From the NCBI GenBank assembly GCA_902787755.1, contig CADAHL010000014.1, positions 1-35,153 of the forward strand: a stretch of DNA of 35,153 nt, in the 5' to 3' direction. Both the position numbers and the translations under genes were made by a program. The stretch comes from Oscillospiraceae bacterium. GTDB taxonomy: Bacteria > Bacillota > Clostridia > Oscillospirales > Oscillospiraceae. A model generated the notes under the pieces. That model had not been told where the DNA came from, did no database searches, and worked only from the letters and a program-made list of their open reading frames with translations. Shown in pieces: positions 22,227-30,001 of this stretch; the stretch's first letter is position 1; each line of letters opens with the position of its first letter.

Positions 22227-24127
22227 GTACTGAATTTGTCCGGCACTTCCCCATCTTTGCCATCATGCTCTACTTCCTGGGCGCATTTCTGATCGTCATG
22301 CTCGGGAAGGTCAGGGCTCTGCGGCACGGCATCGCCTTCGTGGCCACCGCCGGCCCCCTGGCTCTGCTGATCGCTCTGGTGAAGCCCATCATGATCGACG
22401 GCGGCATCATCGCCTACTGGATGGGCAACCGGGTCCCCGCCGGCGGCTATGCCATCGGCATCGCCCTGGAGGTGGACGCCCTGGGCCTGTTCTTCGGCCT
22501 GCTGATCGCCACCGCCGTGTTCGTCTCCTGCCTGTACTCCTTCCGGTACATGGAGCGGGACGACAACGTGCCCCAGTATTACACCCTGTTTCTGATGCTG
22601 GCCGGCGGCGTTATGGGCCTGGTCCTGTCCGGAGACCTGTTCAACATGTTCATCATGGTGGAGATCCTGACCTTCGCCGCGGTGGCCCTGACCGCTTTCC
22701 GCAACCGGGCCAACGGCGCCCTGGAGGCGGCCTTCAAGTACCTGGTGGTGGGCTGCATGGGCTCTACCTGCATCCTGGCGGGCACCATCCTGCTCTATGC
22801 CCAGGCCAGAACCCTGAACTTCGCCCAGCTGAGCGCCCTGATCCCCGGCAACCTGGGCACCTCCACCAAGCTGGCCTTCGCCCTGCTGTTCATCGGCTTC
22901 TCCACCAAGGCCTTTATCGTGCCCTTCCATCCCCTGGCGGCGGACGCCCACGGCGCGGCCCCGGCCAGCATCTCGGTGCTCATCTCCGGTGTGCTGACCA
23001 AGTCCGGCATTTATGGCCTGATCCGTCTGACCTACTTCCTGTTCCAGACCATGGAGCTGGGCACCATGCAGTTCTGGCTGGTGTTCCTGGGCTCGGTGAG
23101 TATGTTCGTGTGCGTCACCATGGCCCTGGCCCAGCATGACTTCAAGAGACTGCTGGCCTTCCACTCCATCTCCCAGATCGGCTATGTGCTCACTGCGGTG
23201 GGCCTGGCTACCGGCTTGGGCGTGTCCGCGGGCCTGTACCACGCCATGAACCACACCCTCTTTAAGGGCCTGCTGTTCCTTGCCGCCGGCGCCGTTCTCC
23301 ATGAGACCGGCACCACCGACCTGAACCGTCTGGGCGGGCTGGCAAAGAAGATGCCCCACACCACGGCGCTGTTCCTCATCGGCGCGGCCTCCATCAGCGG
23401 CATCCCGCCCTTCAACGGCTTTGCCTCCAAGTGGATGATCTACCAGGCCGCCTATCAGAAGGCCGCCGAGACCGGCAACATCGGCTTTGCGCTGGTGACC
23501 ATCATCGCCCTGGTGACCTCCACCCTGACCCTGGCCTCCTTCGTGAAGGTCAGCCAGTCTGTGTTCTTCGGGCGTCTGCCCAAGGAGTACGAGAAGGTTC
23601 AGGAGGTGCCCTTCGGCATGCGCTTTGCCATGGGCATCCTGGCTCTGCTGTGCATCCTGACCGGCCTGTTCCCCGGCCTGGTCACCAAGTATCTGACCGA
23701 GCCTGCCGCCCGGGCTGTGTTCAGCGTGGGCACTTACATCAACAGCATGATGGGCGAGGGTACCATCATCCTGCAGAACCCGGTGGTCAACTTTGCCCAG
23801 GCCGGCGTCTGGTCTCCGATCAACTGGCTGTTCCTGCTGATCATCGCCCTGCTGGCCATCACCATCGTGGCGATCTCCGGCAAGTACGACCGGGTCCGGG
23901 AGATGAACGCCGAGAAGCCCGAGGGCAAGTACGACCTGTTCTTCGGCGGCGAAGAGAGCGTGTACTCCCAGGTGGGCGGCGAAGACCTGTTCTGGGGCTT
24001 CAAGCACAACTGGAGACACTACTTCGGATTCATGCATGAGCTGCACAGCGGCGTGGTCAATGATTACGCCCTGTGGGCGGTGGTCGCGCTGGCCCTGGCC
24101 ATCGTGTACGCCACGATCGTTCTTTAA
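22223..24127 (+). CDS. MrpD-like antiporter subunit with C-terminal extension (MbhH-like)
   Basis: The 634-residue protein is a proton/Na+-translocating subunit related to NuoL/M/N, with about 14 helices plus an extension. Key charged residues of the family are visible: E147 in NMFIMVEILTF, K229 and H243 in the broken-helix region FSTKAFIVPFHPLAADAHG, K260, and K348 in MNHTLFKGLLF. Archaeal MbhH is about 510 residues. Here a tail of over 100 residues (from about 550, including a soluble stretch and a final helix after HSGVVNDYALWAVV) is added. No separate MbhI-like gene is seen, so the tail may be a fused MbhI-like part (inference). AAGGAGG precedes the start. Confidence 0.92.
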   Translation: MSTEFVRHFPIFAIMLYFLGAFLIVMLGKVRALRHGIAFVATAGPLALLIALVKPIMIDGGIIAYWMGNRVPAGGYAIGIALEVDALGLFFGLLIATAVFVSCLYSFRYMERDDNVPQYYTLFLMLAGGVMGLVLSGDLFNMFIMVEILTFAAVALTAFRNRANGALEAAFKYLVVGCMGSTCILAGTILLYAQARTLNFAQLSALIPGNLGTSTKLAFALLFIGFSTKAFIVPFHPLAADAHGAAPASISVLISGVLTKSGIYGLIRLTYFLFQTMELGTMQFWLVFLGSVSMFVCVTMALAQHDFKRLLAFHSISQIGYVLTAVGLATGLGVSAGLYHAMNHTLFKGLLFLAAGAVLHETGTTDLNRLGGLAKKMPHTTALFLIGAASISGIPPFNGFASKWMIYQAAYQKAAETGNIGFALVTIIALVTSTLTLASFVKVSQSVFFGRLPKEYEKVQEVPFGMRFAMGILALLCILTGLFPGLVTKYLTEPAARAVFSVGTYINSMMGEGTIILQNPVVNFAQAGVWSPINWLFLLIIALLAITIVAISGKYDRVREMNAEKPEGKYDLFFGGEESVYSQVGGEDLFWGFKHNWRHYFGFMHELHSGVVNDYALWAVVALALAIVYATIVL

Positions 24128-24139
24128 GGAGGTGGGAAT

Positions 24140-25171
24140 ATGAGTGCTATTCTGCTTGACGCTCTGAGATACCTGGGCTATATCCTCATCTTCCCGGGCT
24201 TCCTGTTCTGCTTCCTCACCGGCCTGCTGCTGTGCGGCATCGACCGGAAGCTGGTGGCCAGAATGCAGAAGCGCGTGGGTCCCCCGATCCTGCAGCCCTT
24301 CTACGATTTCTTCAAGCTCTGCGGCAAGGAGACCATCGTCCCCGCCACCGTCACCTCCAAGACCGTGTTCCTGCTGGCGCCTCTGGTGGGCCTGGCATCC
24401 CTGGTGGTGCTGCAGCTGTTCATCCCCATCTTCTCCTTCCGGGCCTTCGGCGCGGTGGCGGACGTGATCGTCATCCTCTACCTGCTGCTGATCCCGGCGG
24501 TGTCCGTCATCATGGGCGGCTCCGTTACCGGCTCCCCTTACGCCGGCGTGGGCCTGAGCCGTGAGATGGTCACCATTCTGGCCTGCGAGCTGCCCCTGGT
24601 GCTGGTGCTGCTGAGCGTGGCCAAGACCGTGGGCAACGCCCTGGACACCGGCCTCTGCTTCTCCCTGACCCAGATCGCCGCCTTCCAGGCCAAGTACGGC
24701 AGCCTGATCCTGCGTCCCAGCATGATCCCCGCCGCCATCGCCTTCCTGCTCATCATCCCCGGCGAGACCGGCAACCATCCCTTCGACGCCGCTGAGGCCG
24801 AGACCGAGATCTGCGAAGGCATGCTGGCTGAGTACAGCGGCGCTCCCCTGGGCGTATATAAGCTGAACCACGCGGTCAAAATGCTGACGATGACCAGCCT
24901 GTTCATCGCCCTGTTCTTCGGCGGCATCGGCACCGGCATCGAGCAGCTGGCGGCGGCCATGGGCCTGACCGGCGGCGCCGCCGGCATGGTGGTGATCCTG
25001 CTGGACGTGCTGGTCATGTTCCTGCTGTGCGTTCTGACCACCGCGGTGGGCATCTCCTTTGTCCACGCCGTCACCGCGCGGCTGAAGATCGAGCAGATCT
25101 TCAAGTACTACTGGACCGTGGTCTCGGGCCTGGCTCTCATCAGCCTGGTGCTGAGCTGGTACGGTTTCTAA
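24140..25171 (+). CDS. NuoH-like membrane subunit (MbhM-like)
   Basis: The 343-residue protein is the membrane anchor linking the hydrogenase arm to the antiporter arm, homologous to NuoH, HycD and EchB. It has about eight helices, the cytosolic loop RMQKRVGPPILQPFYDFFKL and the acidic HPFDAAEAETEICEGMLAEY segment, both strongly conserved. AAGGAGG lies before the ATG, 12 bp after the MrpD-like gene. Confidence 0.95.
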   Translation: MSAILLDALRYLGYILIFPGFLFCFLTGLLLCGIDRKLVARMQKRVGPPILQPFYDFFKLCGKETIVPATVTSKTVFLLAPLVGLASLVVLQLFIPIFSFRAFGAVADVIVILYLLLIPAVSVIMGGSVTGSPYAGVGLSREMVTILACELPLVLVLLSVAKTVGNALDTGLCFSLTQIAAFQAKYGSLILRPSMIPAAIAFLLIIPGETGNHPFDAAEAETEICEGMLAEYSGAPLGVYKLNHAVKMLTMTSLFIALFFGGIGTGIEQLAAAMGLTGGAAGMVVILLDVLVMFLLCVLTTAVGISFVHAVTARLKIEQIFKYYWTVVSGLALISLVLSWYGF

Positions 25172-25183
25172 GGAGGCGTGTCC

Positions 25184-25627
25184 ATGTTTAAGAAACTGAT
25201 CGAAGAGAGCACCGGGAAATCCCCCTGGCTGTTCCATATCAACGCCGGCTCCTGCAACGGCTGCGATATCGAGCTGGTGAGCGTGCTCACTCCCCGCTAT
25301 GACGCCGAACGTCTGGGCTTCAAGCTGGCCGGCACCCCCCGGCACGCCGATATCGTGGTGGTCACCGGCCCTGTCACCCAGCAGTCCCTGAACCGGGTGC
25401 TGCGGGCCATTGAGCAGGTCCCCGAACCCAGATGCATCGTCACCATGGGCTCCTGCCCCCAGTCCGGCAACGTGTTCCGGGGCAGCTATGCCATCGCCGG
25501 ACCCCTCAGCAAGTACGTCCATGTGGACGTGGACGTGGCCGGCTGCACCCCCAAGCCCGAGGCAGTCATGGACGGTCTGGTGCTGGCCACCAAGATCCTC
25601 CAGGAGAAAAGGAGGGCGATGAAGTAA
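25184..25627 (+). CDS. Group 4 [NiFe] hydrogenase small subunit (MbhJ-like, NuoB homologue)
   Basis: The 147-residue protein binds the single [4Fe-4S] cluster next to the NiFe site, with ligands C24, C27, C91 and C121 (GSCNGCDIE, MGSCPQSG, AGCTPKPEAV). It is the minimal small subunit of group 4 enzymes and of NuoB. I chose the ATG at 25184, 7 bases after AGGAGG; the GTG at 25178 is too close. The stop overlaps the next ATG (TAATG). Confidence 0.95.
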   Translation: MFKKLIEESTGKSPWLFHINAGSCNGCDIELVSVLTPRYDAERLGFKLAGTPRHADIVVVTGPVTQQSLNRVLRAIEQVPEPRCIVTMGSCPQSGNVFRGSYAIAGPLSKYVHVDVDVAGCTPKPEAVMDGLVLATKILQEKRRAMK

Positions 25628-26619
25628 TGGATTTTCCCTTTGTGAAAGAGGCCATCAAGGGCCTGTTCTCCAAGTCCAGCTGCGACATGTATCCCGTCAA
25701 GCCCTCTGAGGCCGCCCCCAACTACCGGGGCCGGATCGTGTTCCATCCGGACAAGTGCATCAACTGCATGATGTGCGAGCGCGTCTGCTCCGGCAACGCC
25801 ATCACCCATACCATCGAGAAGACCGAGGAAGGGGATCTGGTCACCAGGACCTTCTACCTGGGCTCCTGCACCTTCTGCGCTACCTGTATGGACTTCTGCG
25901 GCCACGGCGCCATCGAGTTTACCGGCGATTACCACATGATCGCCACCAAGGAGGAGGACCTGATGGTCTCCGGCACCTTCCTGAAGAAGCCGCCGGTGAA
26001 GAAGGCCCCCGCGCCCAAGCCCGCCGCCGCGCCTGCCGCTCCCAAGGCCGAGGAGGCTCCCAAGGCCGCCTCCGCCGCCGGGACCGTGATTCGGCCCAGA
26101 GACGACGGCAAGCCTGTTCAGGTGCCCTCCAAGTGCGTCTACTGCACCATCTGCGCCAGGAAGTGCCCTGCCGGGACCCTGACGGTGGATCGGGCCGCCA
26201 AGACCTGGACTCTGGACGAGGATACCTGCGTCGGCTGCGGCACCTGTGCCGAGGCCTGTCCCAAGAAGGCCATCCTGATGCCCGGCGACGAGCCCGTGAC
26301 CGTGGAGGCCGCTCCCGCCGCACCCGCGCCCAAGGCGGCTCCTGCGCCGGCCCCCAAGGCGGAGGAGAAGCCCGCCCCCAAGGCGGAGGAAGCTCCCAAG
26401 GCGGAGGAGAAGCCCGCGGAGGCCCCCAAGCCCCGGGATGACGGCAAGCCCGTTCAGGATCCCAGCAAGTGCATCTACTGCACCATCTGTGCCAGAAAGT
26501 GCCCCGCCGGGGCACTGACGGTGGATCGCGCCGCCAAGACCTGGGAGCTGGACGAGGATCTGTGCGTGGCCTGCGGCACCTGCGAGAGCGTCTGCCCCAA
26601 GAAGGCCATCATCATGTGA
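25627..26619 (+). CDS. NuoI-like subunit with two extra ferredoxin modules (MbhN-like polyferredoxin, six predicted [4Fe-4S])
   Basis: The 330-residue protein should take electrons from ferredoxin into the hydrogenase. Residues 1-120 are a normal NuoI/MbhN domain with two clusters (C44, C47, C50, C54; C81, C84, C87, C91). Two more two-cluster modules follow: 157-217 (C170, C173, C176, C180; C201, C204, C207, C211) and 269-329 (C282, C285, C288, C292; C313, C316, C319, C323). They are nearly identical to each other and joined by Pro/Ala/Lys/Glu linkers (about 122-155 and 223-268). Usual MbhN is only about the first part. It is the last hydrogenase subunit gene; ATG overlaps the small-subunit stop. 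The extra modules may act as tethered ferredoxins or an electron relay (inference). Confidence 0.92.
   Translation: MDFPFVKEAIKGLFSKSSCDMYPVKPSEAAPNYRGRIVFHPDKCINCMMCERVCSGNAITHTIEKTEEGDLVTRTFYLGSCTFCATCMDFCGHGAIEFTGDYHMIATKEEDLMVSGTFLKKPPVKKAPAPKPAAAPAAPKAEEAPKAASAAGTVIRPRDDGKPVQVPSKCVYCTICARKCPAGTLTVDRAAKTWTLDEDTCVGCGTCAEACPKKAILMPGDEPVTVEAAPAAPAPKAAPAPAPKAEEKPAPKAEEAPKAEEKPAEAPKPRDDGKPVQDPSKCIYCTICARKCPAGALTVDRAAKTWELDEDLCVACGTCESVCPKKAIIM
26095..26613 (+). repeat. Duplicated ferredoxin module and linker repeats inside the NuoI-like gene
   Basis: Coding segments 26095-26277 and 26431-26613 encode two near-identical modules 112 codons apart. Between them the linker DNA has tandem CCCAAGGCGGAGGA-like units (about 26354-26425). 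This shows duplication within the gene, possibly recent. Confidence 0.85.
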
Positions 26620-26647
26620 CAAGCCCGGCGAAGAAAGAGAGGCAGCC

Positions 26648-27052
26648 ATGAGCTTTAAAGAAGCCATTCTGAACGTATTCAACAATTACGCCAATTTCAA
26701 CGGCCGGGCCAGACGCAGCGAGTACTGGTACTTTGTGCTGTTCACCACGCTGATCAACAGCGTGCTGGCCGGTCTGCAGAACTCCGCCGGCGAGGGCACC
26801 GTGGGCAGCTTCTTCGGTATGCTGGCGGGTCTGTTCTCCCTGGCCACCCTGATCCCGGGTCTGGCGGTCTGCTGGCGCAGACTCCACGACATCGGCAAAT
26901 CCGGCGGCTATTACTTCCTGATCCTGATCCCCCTGGTGGGCGCCATCATCCTGCTGGTGTGGATGTGCCGGGACAGCGAGCCGGGGACGAACCAGTACGG
27001 CCCCAATCCCAAGGAGCCGCCCCGGGACGATATTTTCAACAGCTTCGGCTGA
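26648..27052 (+). CDS. DUF805 membrane protein
   Basis: The 134-residue protein has about three or four helices and the DUF805 marks: NYANFNGRARRSEYWYFVLF near the start, CWRRLHDIGKSGGYY in the middle, and a polar tail GTNQYGPNPKE. The family function is unknown. It starts 28 bp after the polyferredoxin gene with AGAGAGG before the ATG, and no terminator lies between, so it is probably in the hydrogenase transcript. Confidence 0.88.
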   Translation: MSFKEAILNVFNNYANFNGRARRSEYWYFVLFTTLINSVLAGLQNSAGEGTVGSFFGMLAGLFSLATLIPGLAVCWRRLHDIGKSGGYYFLILIPLVGAIILLVWMCRDSEPGTNQYGPNPKEPPRDDIFNSFG

Positions 27053-27079
27053 TCATTCTGAACAAGGAGGGGAAACATC

Positions 27080-27214
27080 ATGCGTTATGTGTGCACCATC
27101 TGCGGCTGGGTCTATGACGAGGAAGAGACCGGCGTGAAGTGGGAGGATCTGCCCGAAGATTTCGCCTGCGAGCTGTGCGGCGCGGGCAAGGACATGTTCG
27201 AGCCCGAAGCCTGA
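27080..27214 (+). CDS. Compact rubredoxin
   Basis: The 44-residue protein is a rubredoxin: [15 protein letters not shown] with C5 and C8, then [15 protein letters not shown] with C30 and C33, binding one iron. Typical rubredoxins have about 52 residues and about 29 residues between the cysteine pairs. Here 21 lie between, so the central loop is shortened by about eight residues. AAGGAGGGG precedes the ATG, 27 bp after the DUF805 gene. It is the last gene before a strong terminator and may carry electrons linked to the hydrogenase or to oxygen detoxification (inference). Confidence 0.9.
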   Translation: MRYVCTICGWVYDEEETGVKWEDLPEDFACELCGAGKDMFEPEA

Positions 27215-27237
27215 AGGAAGAAAGCCTGACCAAGAAC

Positions 27238-27281
27238 GATCTCCCGGAGCCTTTTCACAGGCCCCGGGAGATCATTTATTG
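27238..27281 (+). terminator. Terminator of the hydrogenase operon
   Basis: GATCTCCCGG (27238-27247) and CCGGGAGATC (27264-27273) pair, with an inner GCC/GGC, followed by ATTTATT. It lies 23 bp after the rubredoxin stop. Confidence 0.82.
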
Positions 27282-27290
27282 AAAAAGATG

Positions 27291-27319
27291 TTTACTTTCC
27301 CGGCAAAACACCGTACAAT
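27291..27319 (+). promoter_or_regulatory. Sigma-A promoter for the SUV3-like helicase gene
   Basis: TTTACT (27291-27296) and TACAAT (27314-27319) are 17 bp apart, about 45 bp before the ATG. Confidence 0.7.
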
Positions 27320-27364
27320 ACATCGAAAGCCAACCGGCAAACCATTTGGAACACAGGAAGAGAC

Positions 27365-29182
27365 ATGAGCAGAAGACACAGAGGAAGAAAACCGAATATC
27401 GCCGGGGAGGATCCGGCACAGAGCGGAGGCGCACCCTCACCGGAGGGCGAGCGGGCCCGGGACTGGGATCTGCAGCGGATCCAGAGCGAATACGGCCTGT
27501 CCAGGGCCATGGTCAGAAAGTATTTCCCCAAACCCCGGCAGGTAAACCGCCGGAACCGGGCCGGCCAGCCCAGGAGCTTTCTGGTCTGGACCCGGGCCCA
27601 GGTGGAAGAGGGCCTGGCCGCCGGGCCGGTGTCGGAGTTTCTGGAGGAGGAGCGCCGCCGGGCTCAGGAGCAGAAGAGCCTGCGGGAGATCCGGGAACTG
27701 CTGAGTCAATACTCTCCCGACCACTACATCGACTACGGCCAGCACCTGTACCGGCAGTTCGTGCTCCACGTGGGCCCCACCAACAGCGGCAAGACCTTCG
27801 ACGCCATCCAGTACCTGAAGGGTCACACCCCGGGGACCTATCTGGGACCCCTGCGGCTGCTGGCCCTGGAGATGTTCGACAAGCTCAACGACGCCGGGGT
27901 GCCCTGCAGCATGCTCACCGGGGAGGAGTCCATTCCGGTGGACGGCGCCCGGGTGGTGTCCTCCACCATCGAGCTGTGCGACTTCAGGACCCACTTCCGC
28001 TGCGCGGTGATCGACGAGGCCCAGCTCATCGCCGATAAGAGCCGGGGCGCCGCCTGGCTCAAGGCCATCTGCATGGTCAACGCCGACGTGGTGCATATCT
28101 GTATGGCCCCGGAGGCCCTGCACTACATCGAGAGCCTGGTGAAAAACTTCTCCAGCGACTACGAGGTGGTTTGGCACCACCGCCTGGCGCCGCTGCGCTA
28201 CGGCGGCGTCTGCCGGGGCTATCAGGACCTGAGGCCGGAGGACGCGCTGATCTGCTTTTCCCGGAAAAGCGTGCTGTCCACCGCGGCCCTGCTGGAGAAG
28301 GAGGGCTTCCGGGCCAGCGTCATCTACGGCGCGCTGCCTCCGGCGGCCCGCCGCCATGAGGTGCAGAAATTCCTGGACGGGGAGACCAACATCGTGGTGG
28401 CCACCGACGCCATCGGTCTGGGCATCTCTCTGCCCATCAAACGGATCGTCTTTGCCGAGACCGAGAAGTTCGACGGGGTCCAGTTCCGGCAGATCAACAC
28501 CGCCGAGCTCAACCAGATCGCCGGACGGGCCGGACGCTACGGCCTCAACGAGTACGGCGAGGTGCTGGGCTGGGGCGCCAACGCCCAGCTGGTGGAGCTG
28601 AGCCTGGGCCAGAAGGCCCGGGATATCCGCTTCGCCTGCCTGGCCTTCCCACGGGAGGTCCTGGACAGCGACTATCCCCTCCGGCTGCTGCTGAAGGCCT
28701 GGCAGACCATGGCCGCCGAGCGCAGGAGCGGCTTTATCCGGGAGGACGTGGGCGAGGCCCTGACTCTGCTGGCGGCGCTGCGGGATCTGCCGGAGCGCGA
28801 GTCCCGGCGGGAGCTGGTCTACGATCTGATCACCTGTCCGGTGGACGTGCGCAATCCGGAGCTGGTGCGCTACTGGGCCAGCTGCGCCCGGGCCATTCTG
28901 CGGGGCAGACGGGTCCCCGAACCGAATTTCGGAGACTGGGACCTGGCGGCCTGCGAGCTGCAGTACAAGGCCTACGACGTGCGCCATCAGCTCATGCGGC
29001 GCATCGGCGTGCCCTATGACTGCCGGGCCCAGCGGGAGGCCATCTGTCAGCGGATCGCGGAGCTTATGCGGGAGGACAAGGAGCAGTACATCCGCAGATG
29101 CAAATACTGCGGGAAGGAGCTGCCGGTAGGCAGCCTGTTCAACGTCTGCGACGCCTGTTACCGGCGAGGCAGTGAAAAGTGA
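27365..29182 (+). CDS. SUV3-like DExH-box RNA helicase
   Basis: The 605-residue protein matches the SUV3 family of ATP-dependent RNA helicases, best known from the mitochondrial RNA degradosome. After a basic N-terminal region (1-130), the Walker A motif GPTNSGKT is at 137-144, the DEAQ box at 217-220, SAT-like contacts follow, and the helicase C domain has VATDAIGLGISLP and NQIAGRAGRYG. The C-terminal region ends in a zinc-binding-like CKYCGKELPVGS...CDACY set. It probably unwinds RNA during decay or ribosome assembly; its bacterial role is unknown to me. AGGAAGAG precedes the ATG. The final codons SEK and the stop lie at the start of a heptamer array. Confidence 0.85.
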   Translation: MSRRHRGRKPNIAGEDPAQSGGAPSPEGERARDWDLQRIQSEYGLSRAMVRKYFPKPRQVNRRNRAGQPRSFLVWTRAQVEEGLAAGPVSEFLEEERRRAQEQKSLREIRELLSQYSPDHYIDYGQHLYRQFVLHVGPTNSGKTFDAIQYLKGHTPGTYLGPLRLLALEMFDKLNDAGVPCSMLTGEESIPVDGARVVSSTIELCDFRTHFRCAVIDEAQLIADKSRGAAWLKAICMVNADVVHICMAPEALHYIESLVKNFSSDYEVVWHHRLAPLRYGGVCRGYQDLRPEDALICFSRKSVLSTAALLEKEGFRASVIYGALPPAARRHEVQKFLDGETNIVVATDAIGLGISLPIKRIVFAETEKFDGVQFRQINTAELNQIAGRAGRYGLNEYGEVLGWGANAQLVELSLGQKARDIRFACLAFPREVLDSDYPLRLLLKAWQTMAAERRSGFIREDVGEALTLLAALRDLPERESRRELVYDLITCPVDVRNPELVRYWASCARAILRGRRVPEPNFGDWDLAACELQYKAYDVRHQLMRRIGVPYDCRAQREAICQRIAELMREDKEQYIRRCKYCGKELPVGSLFNVCDACYRRGSEK

Positions 29183-29205
29183 ACAGAGAAAAGTGAAAAG
29201 GAAAA
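29171..29205. repeat. Heptanucleotide array after the helicase (AGTGAAA-type x5)
   Basis: Units AGTGAAA, AGTGAAC, AGAGAAA, AGTGAAA and AGGAAAA follow each other. The helicase stop codon TGA (29180-29182) lies inside the second unit. Confidence 0.8.
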
Positions 29206-29250
29206 AGGACCGGGGGCGGAATGAATTTCTTCTGCCCTCGGTCCCTTTAC
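29203..29250. terminator. Shared terminator between the helicase and plsY
   Basis: GGACCGGGGGCGGA (29207-29220) and TCTGCCCTCGGTCC (29231-29244) form a 14-bp stem with two G-T pairs. On the minus strand a T-run follows (plus AAAAA at 29202-29206), so it is strong for plsY; the plus-strand tail CCTTT is weaker. Confidence 0.75.
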
Positions 29251-29292
29251 GCATCCGGCCCCCTCTGCACAGAGGAGGCCAGATAAGATATC

Positions 29293-29320
29293 TTTTCACT
29301 TTTCACTCTTCACTCTTCGT
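29293..29320. repeat. Heptanucleotide array at the plsY end (GTGAAAA-type x4, minus)
   Basis: On the plus strand: TTTTCAC, TTTTCAC, TCTTCAC, TCTTCGT. The plsY stop codon and its last residues KSEE are encoded by the array. It is inverted relative to the array at 29171-29205. Confidence 0.8.
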
Positions 29321-29944
29321 TTTGCCCCGGTCTGCCCGGTGTTCGCCCCGATGGGCCGAGCGCAGGCCAATCTCGGTGCCGTTAAAGATCCGCACCAGGT
29401 TCTGACGGTGCTTGTAGATGATGATGAGGCTGACCATCACCAGCAGGATCCCCACCACGTAGTGGCCGGTGGCCAGCTGATAGACGGGGAAGCTGACCAC
29501 GGTGGCCATGGTGCCCGCTACGATGTAGTCGGTGATCAGTACCAGGGCGATGATGGCCGCGCCCAGGATCAGGGCGTAGCGCCAGTTGAGGATGGCGATG
29601 ACCCCGATATAGGAGGCAAAGCCCTTTCCGCCCCGGAAGCGCCGGTAGAAGGGGAACATGTGGCCGAGAATGCAGGCCGCACCCGCCGCGCCGCCGGCAT
29701 AGGGAAGCTCCGGGAAGAGCCAGCGGGCCAGAGCCACCGCCAGGGCGGCCTTGCCGATGTCGTGCAGGCCCACCAGGATCCCGGCCTTCCAGCCCATCAG
29801 GATCATGGCGTTGGAGGCCCCGGGATTGCCGGAGCCGGCGCTCAGATCCACATGCTTGAGCTTGGCCAGAAGCAGGGCCAGATTGCAGGTGCCCAGAAGA
29901 TAACCCAGCAGAACAACAATGGGATAGGCAATGATCGGATTCAT
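29303..29944 (-). CDS. plsY: Glycerol-3-phosphate acyltransferase PlsY
   Basis: The 213-residue membrane protein transfers an acyl group from acyl-phosphate to glycerol 3-phosphate, the first step of phospholipid synthesis. It has about five to seven helices and the family motifs SAGSGNPGASN (about 35-46), GHMFPFYRRFRGGKG, and a late YKHRQNLVRIFNGTE. The tail (HRGEHRADRGKTKSEE) is polar, and its end is formed by the heptamer repeat. GGAGG lies before the ATG. It follows rsmE by 57 bp on the same strand. Confidence 0.93.
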   Translation of the reverse strand: MNPIIAYPIVVLLGYLLGTCNLALLLAKLKHVDLSAGSGNPGASNAMILMGWKAGILVGLHDIGKAALAVALARWLFPELPYAGGAAGAACILGHMFPFYRRFRGGKGFASYIGVIAILNWRYALILGAAIIALVLITDYIVAGTMATVVSFPVYQLATGHYVVGILLVMVSLIIIYKHRQNLVRIFNGTEIGLRSAHRGEHRADRGKTKSEE

Positions 29945-30001
29945 AATGCGCCTCCTGTGATCTTCGTATTCAACGCGACCCGCGCAGGGGCTGAATGAGA
30001 G

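Noticed and set aside
22181-25522. Minus-strand open frame of over 1100 codons
   Set aside because: It is antisense to the MrpD-, NuoH- and NuoB-like genes. The His/Gln/Gly-rich product matches no fold and has no ribosome binding site.
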